A DNA stretch of 36,524 nucleotides from Lachnospiraceae bacterium (GTDB lineage Bacteria; Bacillota; Clostridia; Lachnospirales; Lachnospiraceae), in NCBI GenBank assembly GCA_021203205.1, contig JAJQBQ010000039.1, forward strand, positions 1-36,524, given 5' to 3'. The position numbers and the translations under genes were made by a program. This document shows positions 15,878 through 24,622 of this stretch, one piece after another (position 1 is the first letter of the stretch; every line of letters starts with the position of its first letter). The notes under the pieces are model-generated. The model saw nothing but the letters and a program-made list of their open reading frames with translations. It did not search any database and was not told where the DNA came from.

Positions 15878-16963
15878 CTACTCCCACACCTCGATCCTCC
15901 GAAACCTTAACAGCACCGCTCCTGCCAGAGCCAGCACCGCCATGATCCCCGCCAGAATCCCCGCCGCCAGGTACGGCGACATTTCTTCCGCCAGATTTCC
16001 AAGGTTGATCCAGGAGGTCGGAACCACCATGGAATCAAAGGAGATGGCACCGTAGATTCCAAGACTGCCGAGGAGCAGGTGTGCGCAAGATACCACGCTC
16101 ACCAGCACCGTCCCGGTATAGTTCCGAAACAGGGCATTCAAAAGGAGCATCAGCATGCCGAGCATCGCACTGACCAACGCGGCCAGCAGGATCTGCAGCA
16201 GCATGGCGGTGACCGGCGCGTAGGAGAGGAGTGACCCTGTAGTCGCATTTCCGTTCATGTCCACCGCGCCGCCGGATCCGATATAGTAGCTGCGAAGCAC
16301 GTAGCCCCAGGAAGTGCTGAAGCCTACGCCCGTCTCCGGCACAAATACCAGCACACAGAGGATGGCCAGAATCACCTGATACAGGAAGGAAACTGCGAGA
16401 ATATAGAGCGTTTTCCCCGCGAGCCAGACATATTTGCTGACCCGCAGCCGCAGGAACAGCTCACTGCCGTTTTGAAAAGGCGCGTCGCTCATCAGTACAC
16501 AGATGAGCAGAAGCGTGTACAGGCAGCCGCTCCATTCATTCAGAAAAAACGGATAAACGAAAGGCGTTACCGCCACATTTTGTCCCTCTGCGTATGGGAC
16601 GACCAGTTTCACGAAATCCCACGCGAAGAAGATTGAAAATACAAGGATCAGCACGGCTTTCGGTGAGCGGACGAAGCGCCTCAGATCTGCCGCCGTCAGC
16701 CGGAAAATCTGCCTGATGATCCGAAGACACATATTCCCTGATCGGCCGCCTTGTCTGGTTTGATCGTTTTGGCCGGTCTGCCCGTTTTGCTCAGTTTGAC
16801 CGAATTGTCCGGTTAGGTCGGTTTGACCAGTTTGACTGATTTGCCTGGTTTGTCCAGTTTGTCTAAACTTCTCGACTTGTCCTGCTTGTTCGTTTTGCTC
16901 TATCTGCATACTCGGGTCTTCCTGCCATGTCTGTTTCGCCTCCAGATCCTGTCCCATAATCAT
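15878..16963 (-). CDS. ABC-2-like permease B with Gln/Thr-rich N-terminus
   Basis: 361 residues; I use the ATG at 16963 because AGGAGG lies seven bases before it and it overlaps the stop of the upstream permease gene (ATGA). Residues about 20-75 are a low-complexity array of GQT/GQN units (QTGQTDLTGQFGQTEQNGQ), absent from the paralogue at 22977. Six or so membrane helices follow from residue about 100. The segment CVLMSDAPFQNGSELFLRLR aligns with TCQAPFLSEDRLFTVQRTGR of the 22977 protein, and KTLYIL with QMLYIL, so the two are paralogues. The extension should be cytoplasmic. Partner of the permease at 16960 and the ATPase at 14944. Confidence 0.82.
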   Translation of the reverse strand: MIMGQDLEAKQTWQEDPSMQIEQNEQAGQVEKFRQTGQTRQISQTGQTDLTGQFGQTEQNGQTGQNDQTRQGGRSGNMCLRIIRQIFRLTAADLRRFVRSPKAVLILVFSIFFAWDFVKLVVPYAEGQNVAVTPFVYPFFLNEWSGCLYTLLLICVLMSDAPFQNGSELFLRLRVSKYVWLAGKTLYILAVSFLYQVILAILCVLVFVPETGVGFSTSWGYVLRSYYIGSGGAVDMNGNATTGSLLSYAPVTAMLLQILLAALVSAMLGMLMLLLNALFRNYTGTVLVSVVSCAHLLLGSLGIYGAISFDSMVVPTSWINLGNLAEEMSPYLAAGILAGIMAVLALAGAVLLRFRRIEVWE

Positions 16964-17757
16964 ACGCACCTCCTGAACCCGCGGGCCACGGCCGCTCCCG
17001 CGCACACGCCCACCAAAACCGTGATTAGCAGTGTGTATGCAAGGCTTCGCAGTTCATACGCTTCCCCGAACACGAAGGAAAAATAAATGCCGCGCACGTT
17101 CAATGTCATCGGCAGATCGAAGACGCTGTAGCCGAACTTCATCAGGAAATAGTACAAAATGAATGGCACAGAGTAGATGACAAATTTATTCCTCACGAAA
17201 GTGGAGGCCAGCAGTGACATCAGCCCGAAAAACGCGCCCCGCAGTGCGTAGAGGGAAGTCTGCACCAGAAGATACAGCACGTAATGCTCCTCCTGAATCA
17301 GAGAATATGTATAATTTCCCGGCACAAAATTCTCCCCCACGACCGGCAGGAACAGGCCATAAATGCCAAGGCACAATGCCTGCGCCAGGAACACGCACAG
17401 AAAAGAACTGATCCCGCAGGCGGCCACCGTCCCAGCCGCATACACCCCTGGCGATCCTCTTTTTACAAACGGGATCAGGAAGCGGTTCTGCGCGTCCTCG
17501 CAGAAGGCACCGCTGTAAGGCAGCACCGCCGTGATCAGGGAAAAGCCAAGAAACATGGTGAACCCACTGAAGCCGATGAGTTCCACCAGGTCATAGGAAT
17601 AAGTCGTCTTCCCATCTGCGGTATGGATGCCGGACTGAAAAACAGGAAAAAGATCCAGCGCGATGAGAAGCGCCGTCATCAGCACTGCTGCCGCAAAACG
17701 GCGGCTCACCAGGGCACGCTTTAAGCACATGCAAACAGACCTTACATATTTTTTCAT
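16960..17757 (-). CDS. ABC-2-like permease A
   Basis: 265 residues, ATG preceded by AGGGAGAG. Six hydrophobic segments. It shares the pattern of the 22162 protein: a basic start, RRFAAAVLMTALLIALD against RRFLGTAAAFTAMLLLD, LPYSGAFCEDAQNRFL against LPYGCSFFDEYSAKTAKYRL, and STFVRNKFVIYSVPF against SAFLRNKYILLAMPL. The two are paralogues in mirror positions. It is translationally coupled to permease B and lies 245 bp downstream of an LRR lipoprotein on the same strand. Likely half of a heterodimeric exporter linked to that lipoprotein. Substrate unknown. Confidence 0.82.
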   Translation of the reverse strand: MKKYVRSVCMCLKRALVSRRFAAAVLMTALLIALDLFPVFQSGIHTADGKTTYSYDLVELIGFSGFTMFLGFSLITAVLPYSGAFCEDAQNRFLIPFVKRGSPGVYAAGTVAACGISSFLCVFLAQALCLGIYGLFLPVVGENFVPGNYTYSLIQEEHYVLYLLVQTSLYALRGAFFGLMSLLASTFVRNKFVIYSVPFILYYFLMKFGYSVFDLPMTLNVRGIYFSFVFGEAYELRSLAYTLLITVLVGVCAGAAVARGFRRCV

Positions 17758-18002
17758 AACTCTCCCTGCTTTATGTTAAGATGCTGGTGTCAAAAGTCAC
17801 GGCACCCAGGTTGGGCCCTGGTGTCATATTAAGGAATCGGCCTGTAAATCGTGTTTTACACATCGGGCGGCGCAAGGCGCAGCAGATACTTATCGACAGG
17901 TCCTGGATCGCAGAATAAGAATTCCGAGGTATTTTCAACCTGTAACCATAGACAATCGATTGAAAGGGTGATTCCCTGGCCACAGTCAATTAGCAAAAAT
18001 CC
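17758..18002. other. Spacer between LRR lipoprotein and permease A
   Basis: 245 bp without a gene. On the minus strand the motif GTGACTTTTGACACC (17788-17802 region) preceded by a CCAGG/CCTGG hairpin and TGACACCA resembles the structured repeat family seen at 8041-8161, so this is probably a shortened member. No clear promoter. Confidence 0.5.
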
Positions 18003-19820
18003 CTACGAAATCGCCTCAAAAGCAATCCCATATTCCTCCGCGTATTTTTCAGCCGTGGATCCCTCATACCCGTGGATCGTCAGATTTTCCGCACAGCCCT
18101 CAAATACGCCCTCCCCGATATAGGCATCGCTGTTTAATATGGTCACATCTGTCAGCTTTTCACAGTAGTAAAATGCCTGCGATTCAATTGCGATGCAGGA
18201 CTCCGGGATTTCGATCTCCGTGAGATAGGAACATGACAAAAAAGCGCCCTCGCCGACGATCACCACCGAGTCCGGGATGTCAAATTCCGTGAAGTTTGAC
18301 CATGCCAGCGCATGATACGGAAGCACCACGGTGTCAGAGGGAATCGTCACTTCTGTCAGGGAATCGCAGCCGAGGCTGCTGTTTCCGAGCGCCACGCCCT
18401 CCCCCTCGATGGTGATGGAGGCAAGCGACTTCTGCATGTTGAAGCAGTTTGCACAGATCCCCCGCACACTGCCCGGGATAACGATTTTTGTCAGCTGATA
18501 TACCTCACTGTCAAAGCTGAATGCCCCGCCGATATAAGTGATCGTATCCGGGATGACCAGCTCCTTATCCGACCCGTTGTAACCGATCAACACGTTCTTT
18601 CCCACTACCACGTAGTAGTCTTCCAGAGCTTCAAACCAGGGCGTAGCATCAAATGCCAGGGAGCCCACCGCGATGACATTTTTCCCGTTTTTCACCGCCA
18701 CCAGGGCAGTGCATCCCTGAAACGCCTGGTCGCCGATGATATGCAGGCTGTCCGGAAAATCCACTTCCGTAAGCGACGTGCAGCAGTAGAATGCGCAATA
18801 GCCAATTTCTGCCAGGGATTCTTCAAAGGAAACGGATGTCAGAGAAAAGCATCCGTAGAACGCATATCTGTCAATTTCTGTGACTGCCGTTCCCCCGTTC
18901 ACCGCAGTCAGCGCCTTGCATCCGGCAAAGGCGCTGTTCCCCAGCAGTGTTACACTGTCAGGAATCGTGATTTCCACAAGCGCCGTACACGCGGAGAAGG
19001 CGGATGAGGTGATTTGCGTGACCGTATCCGGAATGGAGACAGAGGTCAGAGTCTCATTTCCTTCAAATGCACCACAGATGTTTTTCACCCCGTCGGGGAT
19101 GGCCACCACCGTATCTGTCCCGTTATACCTGATCAGGCAGCTGTCGCCCACGATCACGAATTCGTCCGAGAGGGTCTCATACCAGGGGGTATCGCGGAAA
19201 GCGGCCAGGCCGATGGCTGTCACGCTGTCAGGGATCACAACGCTTGTCAGATTCACGCAGTCCGCAAAGGAGAGCCTGCCGATTTCCGTCACACCGTCGG
19301 GGATGATGACCTCTTCAATGTCCGTAGCCCAGAAAGGCTCGTACCAGGTAAATTCTCCGCAACCGGGTTTCGGGTCGCCGATCCTTGTCACCGGGAGACC
19401 GTCGTACTCGGACGGGATTGTCACGCTCGTATCGTCGCCCAGATACAGGCATACGGCCACATAATCCTCGTAGACCGCAAAAAGATACTCATCCGTCTGC
19501 GCATACCTTACCGGCAATTCCATCTCCGGCAGAGTAAGATTATCCGTCAGATCTGCCTCCTCGTGCCAGTCCACGGTGAAGCCTCCGCCGTCCAGATTCA
19601 CTGCGTCCACATCCTCCGCGCTGCCGCTGACCGCCATGTTCGGGTCTGTGACGGTCTCACTGCTCCTGGCAGAGTTTTCCGAATCGCTTCCGGCAGCTTT
19701 CGTGGTCGCGTTCTCATCTGGCTCGGTAGAGGTGCAGCCCGCAAACTGCGCGGTAAAGATGCATAAAATAAGAGCGGGAATGAGCAGCATTCGAATGCAT
19801 TGTCTGAATCTTTTGAACAT
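18003..19820 (-). CDS. BspA-type leucine-rich-repeat lipoprotein (left paralogue)
   Basis: 605 residues; ATG preceded by AGGGAGG. Signal peptide with lipobox FAGC and lipidated C29. A Ser/Thr/Glu/Asp linker follows, then a conserved segment VNLDGGGFTVDWHEEADL, a small domain ending TIPSEYDGLPVTRIG, and about 15 LRR_5 repeats of the pattern IPDSVTxIGxxAFxxCxxL to the C-terminus. LRR_5/BspA proteins are surface-exposed binders of host or bacterial ligands; here membrane lipidation places it outside the cell near the transporter. It is divergently transcribed from its paralogue at 20068 and heads an arm with two permeases and an ATPase, so it may be a ligand-capture or sensing subunit. That functional link is inference from layout. 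Confidence 0.88.
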   Translation of the reverse strand: MFKRFRQCIRMLLIPALILCIFTAQFAGCTSTEPDENATTKAAGSDSENSARSSETVTDPNMAVSGSAEDVDAVNLDGGGFTVDWHEEADLTDNLTLPEMELPVRYAQTDEYLFAVYEDYVAVCLYLGDDTSVTIPSEYDGLPVTRIGDPKPGCGEFTWYEPFWATDIEEVIIPDGVTEIGRLSFADCVNLTSVVIPDSVTAIGLAAFRDTPWYETLSDEFVIVGDSCLIRYNGTDTVVAIPDGVKNICGAFEGNETLTSVSIPDTVTQITSSAFSACTALVEITIPDSVTLLGNSAFAGCKALTAVNGGTAVTEIDRYAFYGCFSLTSVSFEESLAEIGYCAFYCCTSLTEVDFPDSLHIIGDQAFQGCTALVAVKNGKNVIAVGSLAFDATPWFEALEDYYVVVGKNVLIGYNGSDKELVIPDTITYIGGAFSFDSEVYQLTKIVIPGSVRGICANCFNMQKSLASITIEGEGVALGNSSLGCDSLTEVTIPSDTVVLPYHALAWSNFTEFDIPDSVVIVGEGAFLSCSYLTEIEIPESCIAIESQAFYYCEKLTDVTILNSDAYIGEGVFEGCAENLTIHGYEGSTAEKYAEEYGIAFEAIS

Positions 19821-19840
19821 AAAAACCTCCCTGACATGAA

Positions 19841-19856
19841 ATCTAACTAACTAGAT
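19841..19856. promoter_or_regulatory. Operator-like dyad just downstream of the left -10 box
   Basis: ATCTA, ACTAAC, TAGAT: 5-bp arms with a 6-bp spacer, covering the likely transcription start of the left LRR gene. TetR- or MarR-like repressors use such sites; no such regulator gene is in this window. Confidence 0.35.
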
Positions 19857-19858
19857 AG

Positions 19859-19887
19859 AGTATAGCATGGCATTTTTCTTAAGTCAA
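19859..19887 (-). promoter_or_regulatory. Promoter of left LRR lipoprotein
   Basis: On the minus strand: TTGACT (complement of 19882-19887), 17-bp spacer, TATACT (complement of 19859-19864), about 39 bp before the start. Confidence 0.75.
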
Positions 19888-19949
19888 GACGTTCTTACGT
19901 CTGCCTTAATTGGTTTGCAAAAATCTACAGAAGTTTTCAAATAAAAAAA

Positions 19950-19977
19950 TTGACAAAACCGAAAAGTATGATAATAT
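19950..19977 (+). promoter_or_regulatory. Promoter of right LRR lipoprotein
   Basis: TTGACA (19950-19955), 16-bp spacer, TAATAT (19972-19977), then CATACAAACATACG repeats in the leader. Confidence 0.72.
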
Positions 19978-20067
19978 ATACGAACATACAAACATACGAA
20001 TATTCGAGCCTGTATGTTATGACAGAAAGAATTTTCAGAAGCAAACAAATGGAGGAGGAACAAGATT

Positions 20068-22053
20068 ATGAAATCTGTGATGAAAAGAATCAGGACATGT
20101 TGCGTCAACAGGAACATCAGAAAATTTTCTGCGCACATTCTGCGAGGTTTGATGCTGGTTTTGCTATTCGGTACAGTTGCTCTGACAGCTACATCCTGCG
20201 CTTCCGCAGGCGAGGACGAGCCTGCAGGCGATTTGCCGTCGTTTTCCATCCGGGGAACCACGGCCGGAGGGGATACATCGGACGGGGAGACCGTAGCAAC
20301 CGCTTACACATACTCCACGGACAATCCGGAGACGGACGTGGTGAACCTGGATGGCGGCGGATTTACCGTGGACTGGCACAATGCGGTGGAGGCGTCCGAC
20401 CTGTCAGAAAAAAACGTCGTATCTTACGACGAGATGCCCTCCGATGTGCGTGCGAATGAAGAATTTGAGTATGACGTATACGAAGACCACGTGGTGATCA
20501 CAAAATATGTCGGCTCGGAAACCACAGTCACGGTGCCGGCCGAGCTGGACGGCCTGCCGGTGACGCAGATCGGCGGAACGGCGCCAAACAGCACGTATGA
20601 CTATGAGGCATTTCGGGGGACGAGGGTGCAGGAGGTCATCATCTCCGAGGGAATCACCACCATCGGCGGCTACGCATTTTCAAACTGCGGACAGCTGCAG
20701 ACGATCGTGATCCCGGAAAGCGTCAGCAGCATTGGCATGGATGCCTTCGGGGACGGCGTAACCGACACTCCCTGGTACCGTTCGCTGAAAGAAAGCGGGG
20801 AGGAGTTCGTCATCGTGGGAGACGGATGCCTGATCCTGTACAACGGTGATGATTACGAAGTGACGGTTCCGGACGGTGTGAAAGGAATTTTTGAGGCTTT
20901 CAGAGAGAATGAAGACATCGAGGAGGTGACTCTGCCGGACAGCGTCACACAGATCGTCGGCGGATTCTATGGTTGCACCTATCTGCGCCGTGTGAACCTG
21001 CCGGAATCCATGACAGTTTTGGGCAGGAATGCCTTTGAGGGCTGTACCGCGCTGAGGGAGATGGAACTTCCGGCGGGGCTAAAGAAGATTGATCGCGGTG
21101 CTTTTTTCGGCTGCACCCGCTTGAAATCCATCGTCTTTGGCGGTGAACTGGAGTCCATCGGGACAAGGGCGTTTGGCAATTGCACTTCGATTACCGCTGT
21201 GGAGTTTCCGGAGAGCCTTTTGGAAATCGGCGAAAAGGCCTTTGACGGATGTACGGCACTGACAGAGGTGCGGGGCGGGCAAAATGTGGAAAAGGTTGGC
21301 GCTTTTGCCTTTGCGGATACGCCCTGGTTGAAGCAGCAGACGGACTATTTTGTCGCTGTCGGGAAAAATGTTCTGATTAAATATAACGGAAGTGACTCGG
21401 AGGTGCGTATCCCGGACACGGTCACATATATCGGCGGTGCCTTCGGGAAAGAAAGCGGGAGCACATCAGATTCCCTGAAAAAAGTGGTGGTGCCGGCCGG
21501 CGTGCGCGGGATCGCGGGGGACAGCTTCTGTTGCAGGGGAGTGACTGAGATCGTGCTGGAAGGAAATACCACGGTCTGCGAGGCGAATGCATTCTCGCTG
21601 TGCGGTCTGGAAACGATCCATCTGCCGGAGGGCATGACCGTTCTGGCCGGGGGACTGTTTTCATCTTCAAATCTTCAGGAAGTGGAATTGCCGGAGGGCA
21701 TCCTGTTTGTGGGGGAAAACGCCTTTGGAGTCACCGAATTGCAGACCGTGGTGATCCCGGAATCGGTTATTTCCATAGGAAGCAATGCCTTTTGCTGCTG
21801 TGAAAATCTGGAGGATGTCTATATCCCTGCGAGTGTAACAAGGTTTGGGGAGGACATCTTTGATGAGTCGCCGAAGGTGACCATTCATGGAGAAAGCGGC
21901 TCGGCTGCTGAGGCCTATGCGGCGGAGAATGGGATCGCGTTTGAAGCGGTTTCATCGAGCGGGGACAGCGAGATAGAGAACGATGAAACGGAAAACGGCG
22001 AAGTGGGAGATGGTAAGACGGGGAACGTTGAAACGGAAAATGGCGAAACGTAA
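20068..22053 (+). CDS. BspA-type leucine-rich-repeat lipoprotein (right paralogue)
   Basis: 661 residues; ATG with GGAGGAGG eight bases upstream. Signal peptide with lipobox ATSC (C44), a linker, then VNLDGGGFTVDWHNAVEAS, the same hallmark segment as the left paralogue, a domain ending VPAELDGLPVTQIG, and LRR_5 repeats (IPESVSSIGMDAFGDG, LPDSVTQIVGGFYGC and so on) up to about residue 625. The C-terminus is an Asp/Glu/Asn/Gly-rich tail with NGE-type repeats lacking in the paralogue. The two proteins share architecture but are well diverged, so this is an old duplication. Downstream lie paralogous permeases A' and B' (108-bp gap). Likely an extracellular lipid-anchored ligand binder. Confidence 0.88.
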   Translation: MKSVMKRIRTCCVNRNIRKFSAHILRGLMLVLLFGTVALTATSCASAGEDEPAGDLPSFSIRGTTAGGDTSDGETVATAYTYSTDNPETDVVNLDGGGFTVDWHNAVEASDLSEKNVVSYDEMPSDVRANEEFEYDVYEDHVVITKYVGSETTVTVPAELDGLPVTQIGGTAPNSTYDYEAFRGTRVQEVIISEGITTIGGYAFSNCGQLQTIVIPESVSSIGMDAFGDGVTDTPWYRSLKESGEEFVIVGDGCLILYNGDDYEVTVPDGVKGIFEAFRENEDIEEVTLPDSVTQIVGGFYGCTYLRRVNLPESMTVLGRNAFEGCTALREMELPAGLKKIDRGAFFGCTRLKSIVFGGELESIGTRAFGNCTSITAVEFPESLLEIGEKAFDGCTALTEVRGGQNVEKVGAFAFADTPWLKQQTDYFVAVGKNVLIKYNGSDSEVRIPDTVTYIGGAFGKESGSTSDSLKKVVVPAGVRGIAGDSFCCRGVTEIVLEGNTTVCEANAFSLCGLETIHLPEGMTVLAGGLFSSSNLQEVELPEGILFVGENAFGVTELQTVVIPESVISIGSNAFCCCENLEDVYIPASVTRFGEDIFDESPKVTIHGESGSAAEAYAAENGIAFEAVSSSGDSEIENDETENGEVGDGKTGNVETENGET

Positions 22054-22161
22054 GGAACGGCAAAATGAAAGCGGGGGAGCGCAGGAAAGATGAGGTCCGG
22101 GGCAGCGATAAATCCTGCACCAGAATCGAGAAATGCTGACTCTTCCAGAAAGGATTATTTT

Positions 22162-22980
22162 ATGAAATGTTTTTTCAGAGTATGTAGTTATGAGACATGT
22201 CACAGCCTCTTAACCCGCCGCTTTCTGGGAACTGCAGCCGCTTTCACGGCCATGCTCCTGCTGGACTCCGCTACGGAAATCTGTTTTGCGCTGTTTCAGG
22301 ATTCTTACATGGGTGACATCTGTTCTCTGGCATTAAACTCCATGCTGGGATATAGCTACATGTTTTGGCTCCGCTTCTGCCTGTTTGCGTTGCCCTATGG
22401 CTGCTCGTTTTTTGATGAGTACAGCGCCAAAACGGCAAAATACCGTCTGATCCGCACATCGTCGGTCGCCTACGGAACCGCTAAAATGGTGACAAACGCC
22501 CTGCTGTCAGCTGCTGCGGTCTTTTTGTCGCAAATGCTGTATCTGATTGTGATGCTGGCGCTGGGGTTTCCGCTGCTCGAAAAGCATAACCAGTATATCG
22601 CCGAATACACGCTGCTGGCGGCCGGGCATGCGGCGGGCTTTTACCTGCTGCTAAGTGTGTTTAACTGCTTTGCCGCCGTGTTCTTTTCCTCGCTGACCAT
22701 GATGCTGTCCGCATTTTTGCGGAACAAATATATTTTGCTTGCCATGCCGCTGACGCTGTTCTTCTGCCTGGATTACTTCGGCGGCCTCTGGTATCCGAAC
22801 GGTTCGACGGGAAACACTGTGTGGACCATTCGATCGGTTTTCTTTCGCCTTCATTTTGGTACCGCGCAGGACACGGAGTTTATGGCGTTTTGCCGGACGG
22901 GGCTGCTCACGCTGGTTGCATTTGCGATATTTACATGTATATTTGTCCGAAGGATCCGAAAGGTGGTGGAAACGGAGTGA
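22162..22980 (+). CDS. ABC-2-like permease A' (paralogue of 16960 gene)
   Basis: 272 residues from ATG at 22162, where AGAAAGGA precedes; an in-frame start 72 bases upstream adds a polar, non-membrane stretch. Six hydrophobic segments, matching the 265-residue permease A segment by segment (see that entry). It overlaps the next gene by 4 bp. No ATPase gene follows on this arm, so it may borrow the ATPase encoded at 14944 or an unlinked one. Confidence 0.82.
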   Translation: MKCFFRVCSYETCHSLLTRRFLGTAAAFTAMLLLDSATEICFALFQDSYMGDICSLALNSMLGYSYMFWLRFCLFALPYGCSFFDEYSAKTAKYRLIRTSSVAYGTAKMVTNALLSAAAVFLSQMLYLIVMLALGFPLLEKHNQYIAEYTLLAAGHAAGFYLLLSVFNCFAAVFFSSLTMMLSAFLRNKYILLAMPLTLFFCLDYFGGLWYPNGSTGNTVWTIRSVFFRLHFGTAQDTEFMAFCRTGLLTLVAFAIFTCIFVRRIRKVVETE

Positions 22981-23984
22981 GATTAAGAGTATTTGCAAAC
23001 AAGGCGCTGAACCACAATCGGAAGGGAAAATTTCCAGATGAGAAAATAATACGAAGTTCCCGAACAGAACCGGAAGATACGAAAAAACGCAGAGATACAG
23101 GAAAAAGCAACGAGAAAAGATGGGGCCGGAGCCTGAAACGAAATACACTGATTTCAGTTCGCGTGGCGAAAAACAGTGTGCGAAAGATGTTCCGCAGCAC
23201 GTCATTTTATGTTTTGCTGTTTTTCACCCTCGTTTTCTGGTACCTGTTCGGGCACAATATAAAGGAGCTGGCGGCCGACCTGGGCTACGGCGTGCCCCCG
23301 TATCTGCTGCCCCATTTCTTTGGCAGCGGCACCTTCCGCGTACAGGGGCGCCTGCTGCTGGTGCTTCTCACCTGCCAGGCACCGTTCCTGTCGGAGGACA
23401 GGCTGTTCACCGTCCAGCGTACCGGGAGGATGGCCTGGTGTATCGGTCAGATGCTCTACATTCTGCTCGCAAACGTAATTTTTCTGGCGGTCATGTTGGC
23501 TGCGCAGGTGCTGACCCTTCTTCCTCATGTCTCCTTTGGAAGCCGCTGGGGCACGGTCATCCGGACGGCGGCGGAAAACACGACGCTTTTGTACAGCTAC
23601 GCGGGCTACGGCACCGTGAAGTCCGCCATCATATCCGGCATGACACCGGCGGAGGCCATGGGCAAGCAGATGCTGCTCTGCATTCTGCTGGGAACCATGG
23701 TCGGAATGGCCTCGTTCCTGATCAATGGCATTACGCGAAAGCATATCGCGGCGGTCATCATGGTGGGAGCAGTGCTCGCGGTAGATTACATGGGCGAGAT
23801 CGACGGCTATCTGGGAACTTCGCTGCTTCGGCTCAATCCCTTCGCCTGGGTCAGCCTCACGGAGTACCTTAACGGGACATATGACTTTGCGGTGAACGTG
23901 TGGAAGATGGCGGCGATCTGCGCGGTGCTGATGGCGGCGTGTATCTGGTGTACCAAAAAGGGCTGGATCCGTGTGGCTGAATAA
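22977..23984 (+). CDS. ABC-2-like permease B' (paralogue of 15878 gene)
   Basis: 335 residues from GTG at 22977, which overlaps the upstream stop (GTGA) and follows AAGGTGGTGG; earlier in-frame starts overlap the upstream gene deeply. The first 60 residues are basic and polar (NHNRKGKFPDEKIIRSSRTE), then RNTLISVRVAKNSVRKMF leads into six membrane helices. Shares LLTCQAPFLSEDRLF and QMLYILLANVIFLAVML with permease B. Probable heterodimer partner of A'. The polar N-terminus sits where permease B has its GQT array, so this position tolerates unrelated extensions. Confidence 0.82.
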   Translation: MRLRVFANKALNHNRKGKFPDEKIIRSSRTEPEDTKKRRDTGKSNEKRWGRSLKRNTLISVRVAKNSVRKMFRSTSFYVLLFFTLVFWYLFGHNIKELAADLGYGVPPYLLPHFFGSGTFRVQGRLLLVLLTCQAPFLSEDRLFTVQRTGRMAWCIGQMLYILLANVIFLAVMLAAQVLTLLPHVSFGSRWGTVIRTAAENTTLLYSYAGYGTVKSAIISGMTPAEAMGKQMLLCILLGTMVGMASFLINGITRKHIAAVIMVGAVLAVDYMGEIDGYLGTSLLRLNPFAWVSLTEYLNGTYDFAVNVWKMAAICAVLMAACIWCTKKGWIRVAE

Positions 23985-24486
23985 TGAGATAAATGGTTAT
24001 CATTCATGGAAGGATATTCTTCTTCCTGTGACGGAGACCGACCATACAGGTTTGTCATAGTTTACGTACAGTGAAGAAATTGCTTTGCGAATGGCAACGA
24101 TAAATGGGAGAGACGGCAACTGAAAGCTAAAACAACTTGACTACAAAAGGCCTATAAGAGGAGGCAACAGATAGTCAAAACGACTTGATTTTTCGCTGAT
24201 AATATAGTAAAAATTCCTTCAAAGAAACACAAAAGTCTACGCAGCTTCAGATGTGTGACTGGTAACCTGGTAACGGGATGGGCCAGGAAAAATTGGCACC
24301 TCATTCCGAAGATAAGGAATACATGCTTATTTTATATCGAAAAGAGCAAAAAATCAAAGTACAATAGCTGCGATTCGTTTGAATATCGAGCGTGGCTTGA
24401 AATATTTGAAAACGGAAAAAGGAAATGTATGAAAAATCACCCGGATGAGTTGTTTTTTCGCATTTTGATGCTCCGGAACAGGGAGC
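23985..24486 (+). other. Intergenic region before the BlaI-type operon
   Basis: About 500 bp without a supportable gene. There is a small GGAAG/CTTCC hairpin after the permease gene, and the related phrases ACTTGACTACAAAA and ACTTGATTTTTCG near 24136 and 24182. A reading frame at 24255-24560 runs through the leader repeats and shows no family features; not called. Confidence 0.5.
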
Positions 24487-24622
24487 ACTGTGAAAGAAAG
24501 CAGAACGTTCATTATTTGTGCCGCCGGTTCGGCAGAAGAATGGAGATTACTGTGAAATAACACAGACCTTTCATTACTATTTGTGCCGCCAGCTTAAAGG
24601 CAGCAGAATGGAGATTAATATG
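24487..24622 (+). promoter_or_regulatory. Two tandem copies of a structured leader repeat
   Basis: Copy A 24487-24549 and copy B 24549-24622 share CTGTGAAA, CAGA, TTCATTA, ATTTGTGCCGCC, then GAATGGAGATTA. Copy A has a hairpin TGCCG/CGGCA; in copy B the pairing is TGCC/GGCA with a different loop. A third copy precedes the dehydrogenase gene at 31668-31737. Copy B supplies the ribosome binding site and start of the BlaI-like gene; copy A ends in a six-codon frame (MEITVK then stop). Confidence 0.75.

Noticed and set aside
18003-22053. Recent identical duplication of the LRR genes
   Set aside because: The proteins share layout but are clearly diverged in DNA and protein, so the duplication is old.
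24255-24560. Possible 101-residue protein
   Set aside because: No ribosome binding site or family match and it runs through the leader repeats.
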